From assembly GCA_009692665.1 (NCBI GenBank), contig SHYT01000010.1, forward strand, positions 1 to 57,558: DNA of 57,558 bases, in the 5' to 3' direction. A model generated the notes under the pieces. It worked only from the letters and a program-made list of their open reading frames with translations. It did not search any database and was not told the DNA's origin. The position numbers and the translations under genes are program-made. Position 1 is the stretch's first letter. Each line of letters starts with the position of its first letter. This document shows, one piece after another, positions 33,989 to 42,077 of this stretch. The stretch comes from Dehalococcoidia bacterium (lineage in GTDB: Bacteria > Chloroflexota > Dehalococcoidia > Lucifugimonadales > SHYT01).

Positions 33989-34928
33989 CTGCTGCGCGGA
34001 CGGGGCTCAGTGCGCCTCAGGCTCTTGCTCGATATTGCAGTGCGCTCAGAACTGCTCTGCGCAAATCCAGAGCCACTTCATTTCCCCATTTGGATATCAC
34101 TTCATGCAAAACGCATTTCTGGCGGGCACGCTGGTCGCTATTATGGCGGGCGTGCTTGGCTACTTCATGGTATTGAGGAGCCAGAGTTTTGCAGGCCATA
34201 GTCTGGCGAATGTGGGTTTTGCCGGCGCAACAGGCGCCTCACTCTTTGGGGCGCCGCCGATATTGGGCCTTTTCGCTGCGGGGGTGGCTGCTGCTTGTGG
34301 GATTCACTATTTGGGACTGGGCACGCGCCAGACACGCCAAAATGATATTGCTGTCGGCGCGATATTCACTGCCGCGATAGCGTTAGGATTTTTGTTCATT
34401 CGGCTGGCGCCAAAAGAATTTACAGTGAACATCTATGACGTCCTCTTCGGTAACGTCCTGGGCATTTCTGACGCGAACGTTCTGATAACCGCGATTTCCG
34501 CCGCTGTCCTGCTGTCCTTACTTGTGGTATCGGCCCGCCCCCTGCTCTTTGCGTCCGTGGACCCGGATGTGGCAGCAGCACGAGGCGTTCCCGTGCGGGC
34601 GCTAGGACTCGGATTCCTGATACTCCTTGCCCTGACCGTGGCGGTAGCGGTGCAGGTGGTGGGTGTGCTGCTTATTTTTTCCCTGCTGGTCACCCCTGCT
34701 GCCACCGCTCGCTACCTTACCCCGCATCCGGCCCTGGCCGTCGGCATGGCGGTGCTGCTGGCAATACTCTTTACGTGGTGCGGTCTGGCCGTCGGCTTTT
34801 ACACGCCGTATCCGGTGGGATTTTTCATTACGAGCTTCGCCTTTGGGACGTATCTGCTCGTCCGCGGGGCAAAGCTCCTGATGGCCCGCTCTCAACGAAC
34901 CAGGCTTGCCAACAGCGTGCTAGCGTGA
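33975..34928 (+). CDS. znuB: Zinc ABC transporter permease, with Cys-rich N-terminal extension
   Basis: 317 residues of the ABC-3 (ZnuB/MntB) permease family, with about eight transmembrane segments (MQNAFLAGTLVAIMAGVLGY onward; RPLLFASVDPDVAAARGVPV is the EAA-like coupling region). The first ~30 residues before the core carry six cysteines, including DCCADGAQCASGSC. This is unusual for the family and could bind metal, provided the ATG at 33975 is used. It overlaps znuC by 14 bases. Confidence 0.9.
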   Translation: MTAIDCCADGAQCASGSCSILQCAQNCSAQIQSHFISPFGYHFMQNAFLAGTLVAIMAGVLGYFMVLRSQSFAGHSLANVGFAGATGASLFGAPPILGLFAAGVAAACGIHYLGLGTRQTRQNDIAVGAIFTAAIALGFLFIRLAPKEFTVNIYDVLFGNVLGISDANVLITAISAAVLLSLLVVSARPLLFASVDPDVAAARGVPVRALGLGFLILLALTVAVAVQVVGVLLIFSLLVTPAATARYLTPHPALAVGMAVLLAILFTWCGLAVGFYTPYPVGFFITSFAFGTYLLVRGAKLLMARSQRTRLANSVLA

Positions 34929-34935
34929 GCCTTCG

Positions 34936-35838
34936 ATGAACGACGCTGGCAGCTTCCCGGTGTTTAGCTGGAATCTCTGGCTCGACATACAGCAGATGTT
35001 GCAATACGAGTTCATGCGCAACGCCCTGCTGTCCGGCACAGCCCTGAGCATTGTCTCGGGGCTTGTTGGCTATTTTGTCATTGTCCGCCATCAGGCTTTT
35101 GCCGGAGAGTCGCTGTCTGACGTTGCCTTTACCGGCGCGGTCGGAGGCGCTGCGATTGGTATTAACCCCCTGGCCGGCATGCTGGTGTTCACCGTCGCGG
35201 CAGCGGTGGCTATGGGCGCGTTTGCAGAGCGTTTGAGCGAGCGAGACATTGCCATAGGCACGGTCCTTGCGTGGGTACTGGGGCTTGGCCTACTTTTCCT
35301 GACGCTCTTCTCCTCGCATGTCAGCGGCACGGGGACGGGGTTCTCAGGCGTCACGGTATTGTTTGGTTCGATCTTGAGCGTGTCGGCGTCCCAGACACTG
35401 ACTATAGTCTTGTTGAGCGCGGGGATAATGCTTGTGGTTTCCACCATCGCCCGGCCGTTGCTCTTCGCCTCGCTGGACCCGGATGTGGCGGCGGCTCGCG
35501 GCGTTCCCGTGCGGTTGTTGGGACTCGGCTTCATGGCGCTGCTCGCCATCACCGTGGGTGAGGCGGTGCAAGCCGTAGGAGCGCTCCTGGTGTTCGCACT
35601 TTTGCTGTTACCGGCGGCCACGGCGCAGAGGCTGACGACCCGGCCGTATGCAGGGCTCTGGCTCGCCGCGTTGCTGGCGGTCTGCTTCACGTGGACGGGT
35701 ATCACGATAGGCTTCTACACCGGGCTACCCAGCAGCGTATGCATAAGCCTACTGGCCTTCTGCGTATACATCGTCACCGTCGGGCTCCTCACTATGCGCC
35801 CTCTGTTCAACAGTCGCCCGAATGCCGCAACGATCTGA
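34936..35838 (+). CDS. Second ABC-3 zinc permease, paralogue of the preceding one
   Basis: 300 residues. The core matches the previous permease: EFMRNALLSGTALSIVSGL, QAFAGESLSDVAFTGAVGG, and RPLLFASLDPDVAAARGVPV. It lacks the cysteine-rich leader. The paralogues lie 7 bases apart, so a heterodimeric channel with a single ATPase is likely. The ATG at 34936 has only a weak ribosome-binding site. Confidence 0.9.
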   Translation: MNDAGSFPVFSWNLWLDIQQMLQYEFMRNALLSGTALSIVSGLVGYFVIVRHQAFAGESLSDVAFTGAVGGAAIGINPLAGMLVFTVAAAVAMGAFAERLSERDIAIGTVLAWVLGLGLLFLTLFSSHVSGTGTGFSGVTVLFGSILSVSASQTLTIVLLSAGIMLVVSTIARPLLFASLDPDVAAARGVPVRLLGLGFMALLAITVGEAVQAVGALLVFALLLLPAATAQRLTTRPYAGLWLAALLAVCFTWTGITIGFYTGLPSSVCISLLAFCVYIVTVGLLTMRPLFNSRPNAATI

Positions 35839-35988
35839 CGCCGGTTTATTGCGAGCAACCACCGCTGGACGGGCAATAGACCGCAAAGAGCTATCGCGTC
35901 GCTATGGTCTGTTTGGATGGATGCTTGGGCCGCAGAGTTAGCTTATGGTTAAGGCGCAATCTTTTGGATAGTCGTATTAGGGAGACAC

Positions 35989-36180
35989 ATGGGGAAGCGG
36001 ACACTAGGTTTATTTGTTGGGGGCGCGGCGCTGGGGCTTGCCGCGGGGATACTGGCAACGCCGTATAGCGGCAAGGAGAACCGGGTACTGATTCGGAGGA
36101 AGGCATCGCTGGCGCGGCGGGCGGTGCGGAGTCGGCTGCGGCCGGGACGGACAGAGAATGCGCAGGAGAAGGCGGCGTAA
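35989..36180 (+). CDS. YtxH-like small membrane-associated protein
   Basis: 63 residues with an N-terminal hydrophobic segment LGLFVGGAALGLAAGILATPYSGKENR. The AGILxxPxSGKExR pattern is the YtxH-domain signature seen in stress-related small proteins. The rest is basic (RRKASLARRAVRSRLRPGR). The ATG at 35989 has GGGAGA upstream. A hairpin follows. Confidence 0.75.
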   Translation: MGKRTLGLFVGGAALGLAAGILATPYSGKENRVLIRRKASLARRAVRSRLRPGRTENAQEKAA

Positions 36181-36198
36181 CGAACTGAGATATAGTCC

Positions 36199-36238
36199 TT
36201 CGGCCTCGGTCTCCATCCAGATGGAGACCGAGGCCGAA
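36199..36238. terminator. Bidirectional terminator-like hairpin
   Basis: An 18-bp perfect stem (36199-36216 with 36221-36238) around CCAG separates the convergent ytxH-like and YIP1 genes. There is no strong T-run. Confidence 0.75.
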
Positions 36239-36280
36239 CCTTATCCTGGACGCTTGGAAGCAAGGGGTCTGTGTCCCGGC

Positions 36281-36829
36281 TTACATGCCCATCATTCCAG
36301 CGCCGCCAGTCAGCGCGCCTATGATGACGCCGACGATTATGTACGCCACGAGTCCCAGGACAGCCACCAAAATCGCGCGGCCTGTGCTGGTGTAATCAAG
36401 CGTTGCTTTAATGGCGATGACCATGCCTACCACGACCCAAATCAGTATGGCAAGGCCAACCAGCCTGGTAAGTACCGGGATGCCAAGAATGCCCACGATG
36501 CCGAACACTGATGGAGCGTATGCGAAGCCCAGCACGCGCATCACTTCCGGCAAGTCCGCCTTGGTTTGCGGTGTGGCAAAGACTTTCGTCCCCAACAGGT
36601 AGATGACTCCGGCCCAAATAAACCAGCCCAGCAGTCCGACAATGATCCCTCGGACAAGACCGCTTGCGCCACCGGCACCTATGCCGCCAATGCCGCCTGT
36701 CACTGCCGCCACCACAACAATGATCAGGGCTTGGGTCAGGGCATCCTTGTCCGCCTCAATTTCTTCATAGACTGTGGCATCCACCCGAAGAACACGCACC
36801 ACGCGCCCGAGCAAGTCATTCTGGGCCAT
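36281..36829 (-). CDS. YIP1-family membrane protein
   Basis: 182 residues with about five transmembrane helices. It begins MAQNDLLGRVVRVLRVDATVYEEIEADKDALTQA, followed by glycine-rich helices and FATPQTKADLPEVMRVLGFAYAPSVFGIVG, the typical YIP1/PrsW-like signature region. The tail is rich in Gly and Met. The ATG at 36829 has GGAGA upstream. Function is unknown. Confidence 0.8.
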   Translation of the reverse strand: MAQNDLLGRVVRVLRVDATVYEEIEADKDALTQALIIVVVAAVTGGIGGIGAGGASGLVRGIIVGLLGWFIWAGVIYLLGTKVFATPQTKADLPEVMRVLGFAYAPSVFGIVGILGIPVLTRLVGLAILIWVVVGMVIAIKATLDYTSTGRAILVAVLGLVAYIIVGVIIGALTGGAGMMGM

Positions 36830-36911
36830 GTGTTCTCTTCTCCTTACGCTACCCTGCGCACAATGGAGTAAATATAGCACGTTGTTACCGGAATAGCAGT
36901 GCACACCTGCC

Positions 36912-37394
36912 TTACTGACCGTATCGCCGCACGCCGCTTTGATCGACATTCCGCGCTAGTTGCGCCACCGTCTTCTTGAGTAGCGGGTGCCGTGCTCGCG
37001 GTGCAATGTCTGCGAGGGGGACGAGGACGAAGGCGCGGTCGTGCATGCGGGGGTGCGGGACGACGACGTCCGGGTCTGAGAGCACGGTGTTGCCATAGAG
37101 CAGCAGGTCTATGTCGACGACGCGCGGGCCGTTCTGGAAGGTGGGCATCCGGCCGACTTCTTTTTCTATGCGTTTGACCAGGGCTAAGAGGTCTTTGGGG
37201 GGGAGATCGGAGCGGATGGCGCAAGCAGCATTGAGGAATTGGGGTTGGTCTGCGTAGCCAACGGGGTCGGTCTCGTACAACGGCGAGGTCTTGGTCACTT
37301 CAACACCGTTGTCAGCGAGCAGGGCCAGCGCTTTCAGGATGTTGGCCTGGCGGTCGCCAAGGTTGGAGCCGAGGGCGAGGTAGGCGGTGGTCAT
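36912..37394 (-). CDS. folK: 2-amino-4-hydroxy-6-hydroxymethyldihydropteridine diphosphokinase
   Basis: HPPK, which transfers pyrophosphate to 6-hydroxymethyl-7,8-dihydropterin in folate synthesis. It has 160 residues. AYLALGSNLGDRQANILKAL, SPLYETDPVGYADQPQFLNAA, GPRVVDIDLLLYG and VPHPRMHDRAFVLVPLADIAP are diagnostic. The ATG overlaps the GNAT stop (ATGA), so it is coupled in the folP-GNAT-folK operon. Confidence 0.95.
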   Translation of the reverse strand: MTTAYLALGSNLGDRQANILKALALLADNGVEVTKTSPLYETDPVGYADQPQFLNAACAIRSDLPPKDLLALVKRIEKEVGRMPTFQNGPRVVDIDLLLYGNTVLSDPDVVVPHPRMHDRAFVLVPLADIAPRARHPLLKKTVAQLARNVDQSGVRRYGQ

Positions 37395-38002
37395 ACCGGG
37401 CTGGATTCCCGAGTTGGGCGTGCGAGGCGATAGAGGTAGGCTGGCCCCATGTCTGACGGACCAACGGACTCAAACTGTCCCGCCCACACACGTTCAAAGC
37501 CCGCCTTCTCCAAAGCGCGCCACGATGCAATATTGTCTTGTTGCGGGTCCACGATGATCGCCTCTACCTCGGGGTACCGGTCAAACACGTCCCGCGCAAA
37601 CAGGCGAATCGCTTCGGTGCCAATTCCCTTGTCAATGTACTTTTCTTCGCCAATAAAGTAGTCGATTCCAGCGGCGTTGGCGTCTTTCCAAGGCATTGGC
37701 CAGCCGATCTCAGGGTAGTCTCTGAGGCGGCAACGCTGAATAAGGCCGATGGGTGCGCCCGCAACGACGGACTCCGCTGAAGGCTCGCCGGCCAACTGGA
37801 TGACAAATGCTTCGGTTGCGTCTGTGCCGTCTATCAGAGGGCCAAACCCTTCCTCCAAGTATCTCTCATCTCCATACGTTGGATCTGCTTCCAATCTCCA
37901 CCACCGTTGAACGTGGGGCGCGTTCAGCCAACGTCGCAGAAGAGAAAAGTCCACTCTGGTCAAGAGACGAAAAGAAATGTCAGGCTTGCTAACGTTCGCC
38001 AT
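37391..38002 (-). CDS. GNAT-family N-acetyltransferase (AAC(6')/IucB-like) inside the folate operon
   Basis: 203 residues. LLTRVDFSLLRRWLNAPHVQRWW is the hallmark start of the AAC(6')-like Acetyltransf_8 group. IDYFIGEEKYIDKGIGTEAI carries the acetyl-CoA motif, and SWRALEKAGFERV completes the fold. The substrate is unknown; siderophore or aminoglycoside-like acetylation occurs in relatives. It lies between folP (24-base gap) and folK (ATGA overlap). Confidence 0.8.
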   Translation of the reverse strand: MANVSKPDISFRLLTRVDFSLLRRWLNAPHVQRWWRLEADPTYGDERYLEEGFGPLIDGTDATEAFVIQLAGEPSAESVVAGAPIGLIQRCRLRDYPEIGWPMPWKDANAAGIDYFIGEEKYIDKGIGTEAIRLFARDVFDRYPEVEAIIVDPQQDNIASWRALEKAGFERVWAGQFESVGPSDMGPAYLYRLARPTRESSPV

Positions 38003-38026
38003 ACGGTACTTCCATATGGGGGAATC

Positions 38027-38878
38027 TCATTTGGGCCAGCCGCGGACGATGGCGTCAGCGACCTTGGCCACGCGGGCCATCTCTTTGACGTCGTGGACGC
38101 GCACGATATCTGCGCCTCGCGCGATGGACAGGGCAACAGTGGCGGCGGTGCCTTCCAAGCGCTCCGAGGGCGGCAGTCCGCCAAGGACCTGGCCGATGTG
38201 GGATTTGCGAGAGGTGCCGATGAGGACGGGAAGGCCGAGCGCTGCTTTGAACTCGTTGAGGCGGCGGATGAGCTCGATGCTCTGGGCGGCTTCTTTGCCG
38301 AAACCGATGCCGGGGTCGGCGATGATATGCTCCAGCGGGAGGCCCGCTTCTTTAGCCTGGCGGACGCTGATTTTCAAGCTAGCAACGACGCCGGCCATAA
38401 GGTCTTTGTACTCGTAGCCGTCCTGGTTGTGCATGAGGACGATGGGGACATGCCGCTCAGCCGCGAGCCGAGCAAGCTCCACGCCTTTCTTAAGACCCCA
38501 GACATCGTTGATTAAGGAAGCGCCTGCGTCTAAGGCCTGGCGGGCGACCTCGACGCGGAAGGTATCGATGCTGATGGGGACATTCAGGGTTTGTGCGAGG
38601 CGTTTAATGAGCGGAACGACGCGCTGGGCCTCTTCGGCATCGGTAACGGGCGCTGCGCCTGCGCCGTAGGTGCGGCCCGGGGGGCGGGTGGACTGGCCGC
38701 CAATGTCGATGATATCGGCGCCGTCACGCGCGAAGGACAATGCCTGTTGCGCGGCGGCTTCCAGGTTTATGCCAAGGCCATCCCCGGAGAACGAGTCAGG
38801 GGTCATGTTGACGATGCCCATGAGGTAGGTGCGCTCGCCCCAATGGAAGTCGGCGTTGCCAATTTTGAGGTGAGCCAT
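38027..38878 (-). CDS. folP: Dihydropteroate synthase
   Basis: Condenses p-aminobenzoate with dihydropterin pyrophosphate; the target of sulfonamides. It has 283 residues. The motifs are LMGIVNMTPDSFSGDG, DIIDIGGQSTRP, ISIDTFRVEVARQAL, IADPGIGFGKEAAQSIEL, IGTSRKSHIG and VRVHDVKEMA. ATG at 38878. It heads the folP-GNAT-folK operon. Confidence 0.96.
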   Translation of the reverse strand: MAHLKIGNADFHWGERTYLMGIVNMTPDSFSGDGLGINLEAAAQQALSFARDGADIIDIGGQSTRPPGRTYGAGAAPVTDAEEAQRVVPLIKRLAQTLNVPISIDTFRVEVARQALDAGASLINDVWGLKKGVELARLAAERHVPIVLMHNQDGYEYKDLMAGVVASLKISVRQAKEAGLPLEHIIADPGIGFGKEAAQSIELIRRLNEFKAALGLPVLIGTSRKSHIGQVLGGLPPSERLEGTAATVALSIARGADIVRVHDVKEMARVAKVADAIVRGWPK

Positions 38879-39049
38879 GACTGCTCCCGAAAGCGTTTGT
38901 TCGATACACGAACATTGTAGGGTACCCGCTATCTTGCCTCAAAAGAGCGGTTTGCCTGATGCTGGCCTGGTGCTGGTCAGGAGGGAACCCAGCCATGTTT
39001 TCAAATGAAATACCATATGGTCAGAGAGCAACCTGCGTGGAGAGCACGA

Positions 39050-39922
39050 ATGACAACACTTGCACCACAATTTCTTAAGCATAAAGTCGCGATTGTGACG
39101 GGCGGCGGGCGTGGGATTGGGGAGGCTATTGCACTGGCGCTGGCACAGGCGGGTGCACGTGTTGCGATTACCGCCCGCACCAAGACTGAGGTTGATGCGG
39201 TTGCTGCGAAGGTGCACGGGCTTGGGGGCGAGGCACTCCCCATTGCGGCGGACGTTGCGAACAAGGCGGACGCCACGCGGATAGTTACGGAGACGCAGAA
39301 GCGGTTTGGGCGGGTGGACCTTCTGGTGAACAACGCTGGGTTAGTTGGCTGGGTTGGTCCCATGGCTGACGCGAATGTGGACGAGTGGATACAAGCCATT
39401 CAGGTCAATGTGATTGGCACCTTCCTGTGCTGCCGTGCGGTGCTGCCGCTGATGATTGCGCAAAAGAGCGGTACGATTATCAATTTGTCGGGCGGTGGCG
39501 GAGCGTCAGCGTCCCCGTTGATGAGCGCGTATGCTACGTCAAAAGCAGGTCTGGTGCGGTTTACGGAGACGCTGGCGGAGGAAGTAAAGGAACACAATAT
39601 CCAGGTGAACAGCCTTCAGCCTGGCGCTGTGCGCACCAAAATGATGGATGACGTGGTGGACGGACGCGAACGGGCGGGGGCGCCGAACCAGCGGATGAAG
39701 AATATGCGGGAGACCGGAGAGGGCACCGTGCCGGCGTCGGTGGCTGCCTCCCTGGTTGTGTGGCTGGCCTCGCCCGCAGCGGGCAAGCTGACCGGCAAGC
39801 TGATTAACGCGCCGACTGACGACTGGGAGCAGTGGGACGAGAAGCGCGTTGAGGAACTGATGGCGAAGCCGTGGCTCACGCTCCGCCGGATGGATTCGTC
39901 TACGCTCAAGACGTTTCTGTAG
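39050..39922 (+). CDS. Short-chain dehydrogenase/reductase
   Basis: 290 residues. The cofactor loop is VTGGGRGIGEAIALALAQAG, with NNAGLVGWVGP, the active site SAYATSKAGLVRF (Y-x3-K), and VNSLQPGAVRTKM. The 3-oxoacyl-reductase-like subclass is typical, but the substrate is unknown. ATG at 39050 with GGAGAG upstream; an in-frame start at 39005 is unlikely. A T-run follows the stop. Confidence 0.88.
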   Translation: MTTLAPQFLKHKVAIVTGGGRGIGEAIALALAQAGARVAITARTKTEVDAVAAKVHGLGGEALPIAADVANKADATRIVTETQKRFGRVDLLVNNAGLVGWVGPMADANVDEWIQAIQVNVIGTFLCCRAVLPLMIAQKSGTIINLSGGGGASASPLMSAYATSKAGLVRFTETLAEEVKEHNIQVNSLQPGAVRTKMMDDVVDGRERAGAPNQRMKNMRETGEGTVPASVAASLVVWLASPAAGKLTGKLINAPTDDWEQWDEKRVEELMAKPWLTLRRMDSSTLKTFL

Positions 39923-40208
39923 GTTTTTTTGTAGCCTCATTCCAAACCAGTGGGTACGGCAAATGCAAGTAGAGTAGAGTCGGGTCAAGCCTAACTAAGG
40001 TGGGATACACCCGCAAGCGGGGCTCGACAGGTGGAACGATTGTTCGGGGCGGGGAGGTGGTGCAGTTTTACATCGCCCTTCGCACTATGCTAGACTACGC
40101 GCCGTACTTTCCACGTGAACAGCGCCATTGGGATTGTGCGGCGCATCCACGAAATGTCTCTTCATGACTCATCTAGAACGCGATCCATGCTGTGCTGGAG
40201 AGGTAGTA

Positions 40209-41774
40209 GTGACGACGAACCAAAAGGCAACCGGGGGCAAAGCTCTGGACCGCTTGCAGGAGCTTCAAAAGAGATCCCTGGTTGGCGGCGGCCAGGCGCG
40301 TATTGAGGCACAGCACAAACGCGGGAAGCAGACGGCGCGCGAGCGGATTGCCAAGCTAATAGACGAAGGCACGTTCCAAGAGCTTGACCCCTTTGTGCAG
40401 CACCGAGCGACCGACTTTGGTCTGGCTGACCAGAAGTTCCTTGGGGACGCGGTTGTGACCGGCTATGGAAAGATCAACGGCAGGCCCGTCTTCGTGTTCT
40501 CCCAAGACTTCACAGTGCTTGGCGGGTCTGTGTCAGAGGCAGTATCCCAGAAGATCTGCAAGCTCATGGACCTGGCGATGAAGACCGGCGCGCCCGTGAT
40601 TGGGCTGAACGACTCCGGCGGCGCGCGCATCCAGGAAGGTGTTCTTGGGCTGGCGGCGTATGGCGAGATCTTCACGCGCAACACGCTTGCATCCGGCGTC
40701 ATCCCGCAAATTTCCGTCATCATGGGCCCTGCGGCTGGCGGCGCAGTCTATTCGCCAGCTATCACTGACTTTGTGTTCATGGTGCAAGGGACCGGTCAGA
40801 TGTATATCACCGGGCCGGACGTCATCAAGGCGGTCACCGGCGAAGAAGTGACGCACGAGGAGCTTGGCGGCGCGGACACACACACGTCCAAGAGCGGCGT
40901 TGCGCACTTTGCGTACGCGAACGAGGAGGACTGTCTGGCCGAGGTGCGGCGGCTGCTCTCCTTTATGCCGTCGAACAACTTGGAGGACCCGCCGCTGACT
41001 GAAGGCGTTGACGCGGGAAGCAGCGATGGGTCGCTGCGGACGCTGGTGCCGGAAGACCCAATGAAGTCCTACAGCATCAAGGACGCCATTGCAAAGGTGG
41101 TAGACGATGGCGACTTCATGGAAGTACATGAGCGATTTGCGCCCAACATTGTGGTAGGGTTTGCACGCTTGGGCGGCAAGCCGATTGGCATTGTGGCCAA
41201 CCAGCCGGAGCACCTCGCGGGCGTGCTGGATATTGACGCGTCTGTGAAGGCGGCACGCTTTGTCCGGTTCTGCGACTGCTTCAACATCCCGATTCTGACG
41301 TTCATTGACGTGCCTGGGTTCATGCCGGGGACGGAGCAGGAGTTCCGGGGCATCATCCGACACGGGGCCAAGCTGTTGTACGCGTACGCGGAGGCCACGG
41401 TGCCGAAGGTAAGTGTACTGACGCGCAAGGCATACGGCGGCGCGTACCTGGTTATGAGCAGCAAGCACCTGCGCGGCGATATCAACTTCTCCTGGCCCAC
41501 CGGCGAGGTGGCGGTCATGGGCGCGGACGGCGCGGTGAACATCATCTACCGCGAGGCCATCGCGAAGGCGGCAGACCAGGCGAAAGAGCGCGCACGACTT
41601 ATCGCCGACTATAAGGAAAAGTTCGCCAACCCCTATGTTGCCGCAGGCTATGGATTTATTGACGACGTGATCGACCCTGCCGAAACCCGGCAAAGGGTGA
41701 TTGCGGCGTTTGCGATGCTGCAGAATAAACGGGACACGGTGCCTGCCAAAAAGCACGGGAACATCCCGCTTTAA
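40209..41774 (+). CDS. mmdA: Acyl-CoA carboxyltransferase (MmdA / PCC-beta family, transcarboxylase 12S-like)
   Basis: 521 residues of the carboxyltransferase family. Motifs include [87 protein letters not shown] and [18 protein letters not shown]. It uses methylmalonyl- or propionyl-CoA and a biotin carrier. It is followed by a small subunit and biotinylated PycB, without a biotin carboxylase or a decarboxylase beta subunit. This fits a methylmalonyl-CoA:pyruvate transcarboxylase (inference). GTG at 40209, GAGAGG upstream. Confidence 0.9.
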   Translation: MTTNQKATGGKALDRLQELQKRSLVGGGQARIEAQHKRGKQTARERIAKLIDEGTFQELDPFVQHRATDFGLADQKFLGDAVVTGYGKINGRPVFVFSQDFTVLGGSVSEAVSQKICKLMDLAMKTGAPVIGLNDSGGARIQEGVLGLAAYGEIFTRNTLASGVIPQISVIMGPAAGGAVYSPAITDFVFMVQGTGQMYITGPDVIKAVTGEEVTHEELGGADTHTSKSGVAHFAYANEEDCLAEVRRLLSFMPSNNLEDPPLTEGVDAGSSDGSLRTLVPEDPMKSYSIKDAIAKVVDDGDFMEVHERFAPNIVVGFARLGGKPIGIVANQPEHLAGVLDIDASVKAARFVRFCDCFNIPILTFIDVPGFMPGTEQEFRGIIRHGAKLLYAYAEATVPKVSVLTRKAYGGAYLVMSSKHLRGDINFSWPTGEVAVMGADGAVNIIYREAIAKAADQAKERARLIADYKEKFANPYVAAGYGFIDDVIDPAETRQRVIAAFAMLQNKRDTVPAKKHGNIPL

Positions 41775-41867
41775 CGGTTCCCGTCAACGCGGGCATCCAT
41801 GTGCAAGCTGGGGTGCAAGCCGAGAGACCGTTAGTGCAGCACAGGTTACTGATGTAGGGAAAGCGGC

Positions 41868-42077
41868 ATGAGCCAGGACGACCAGATGAACGATCCGGTA
41901 TTGCGGGCTGCAGTCCTTGCAGCCGTAGAAGCATTCTTAGTCGATGAAGTCACGCCCACAGTGGAGCGCCCTGCTTTGCTGTGGCGTAGCCTTGTGGTGC
42001 GTCACCCCGTCAAAGGGCCCAGCTCATGGCGCGGTGTTGGGCAGGCGCGGCCTGCATTTTCGGTGGCGAAGCGATGA
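41868..42077 (+). CDS. Small putative subunit (epsilon/delta-like) between mmdA and pycB
   Basis: 69 residues. The N-terminal helix (DPVLRAAVLAAVEAFLVDE) and a C-terminal basic tail with W (SSWRGVGQARPAF) recall small subunits of acyl-CoA carboxylase or decarboxylase complexes. Its stop overlaps the pycB start as ATGA (42074-42077), and it has its own ATG with GGGAAAGC upstream. A role in complex assembly is inference. It is too short for reliable family assignment. Confidence 0.6.
   Translation: MSQDDQMNDPVLRAAVLAAVEAFLVDEVTPTVERPALLWRSLVVRHPVKGPSSWRGVGQARPAFSVAKR

Noticed and set aside
40533-41756. Long antisense frame opposite mmdA (407 codons)
   Set aside because: Shadow of a conserved carboxyltransferase gene; high-GC genes open long antisense frames and it has no recognisable motifs.
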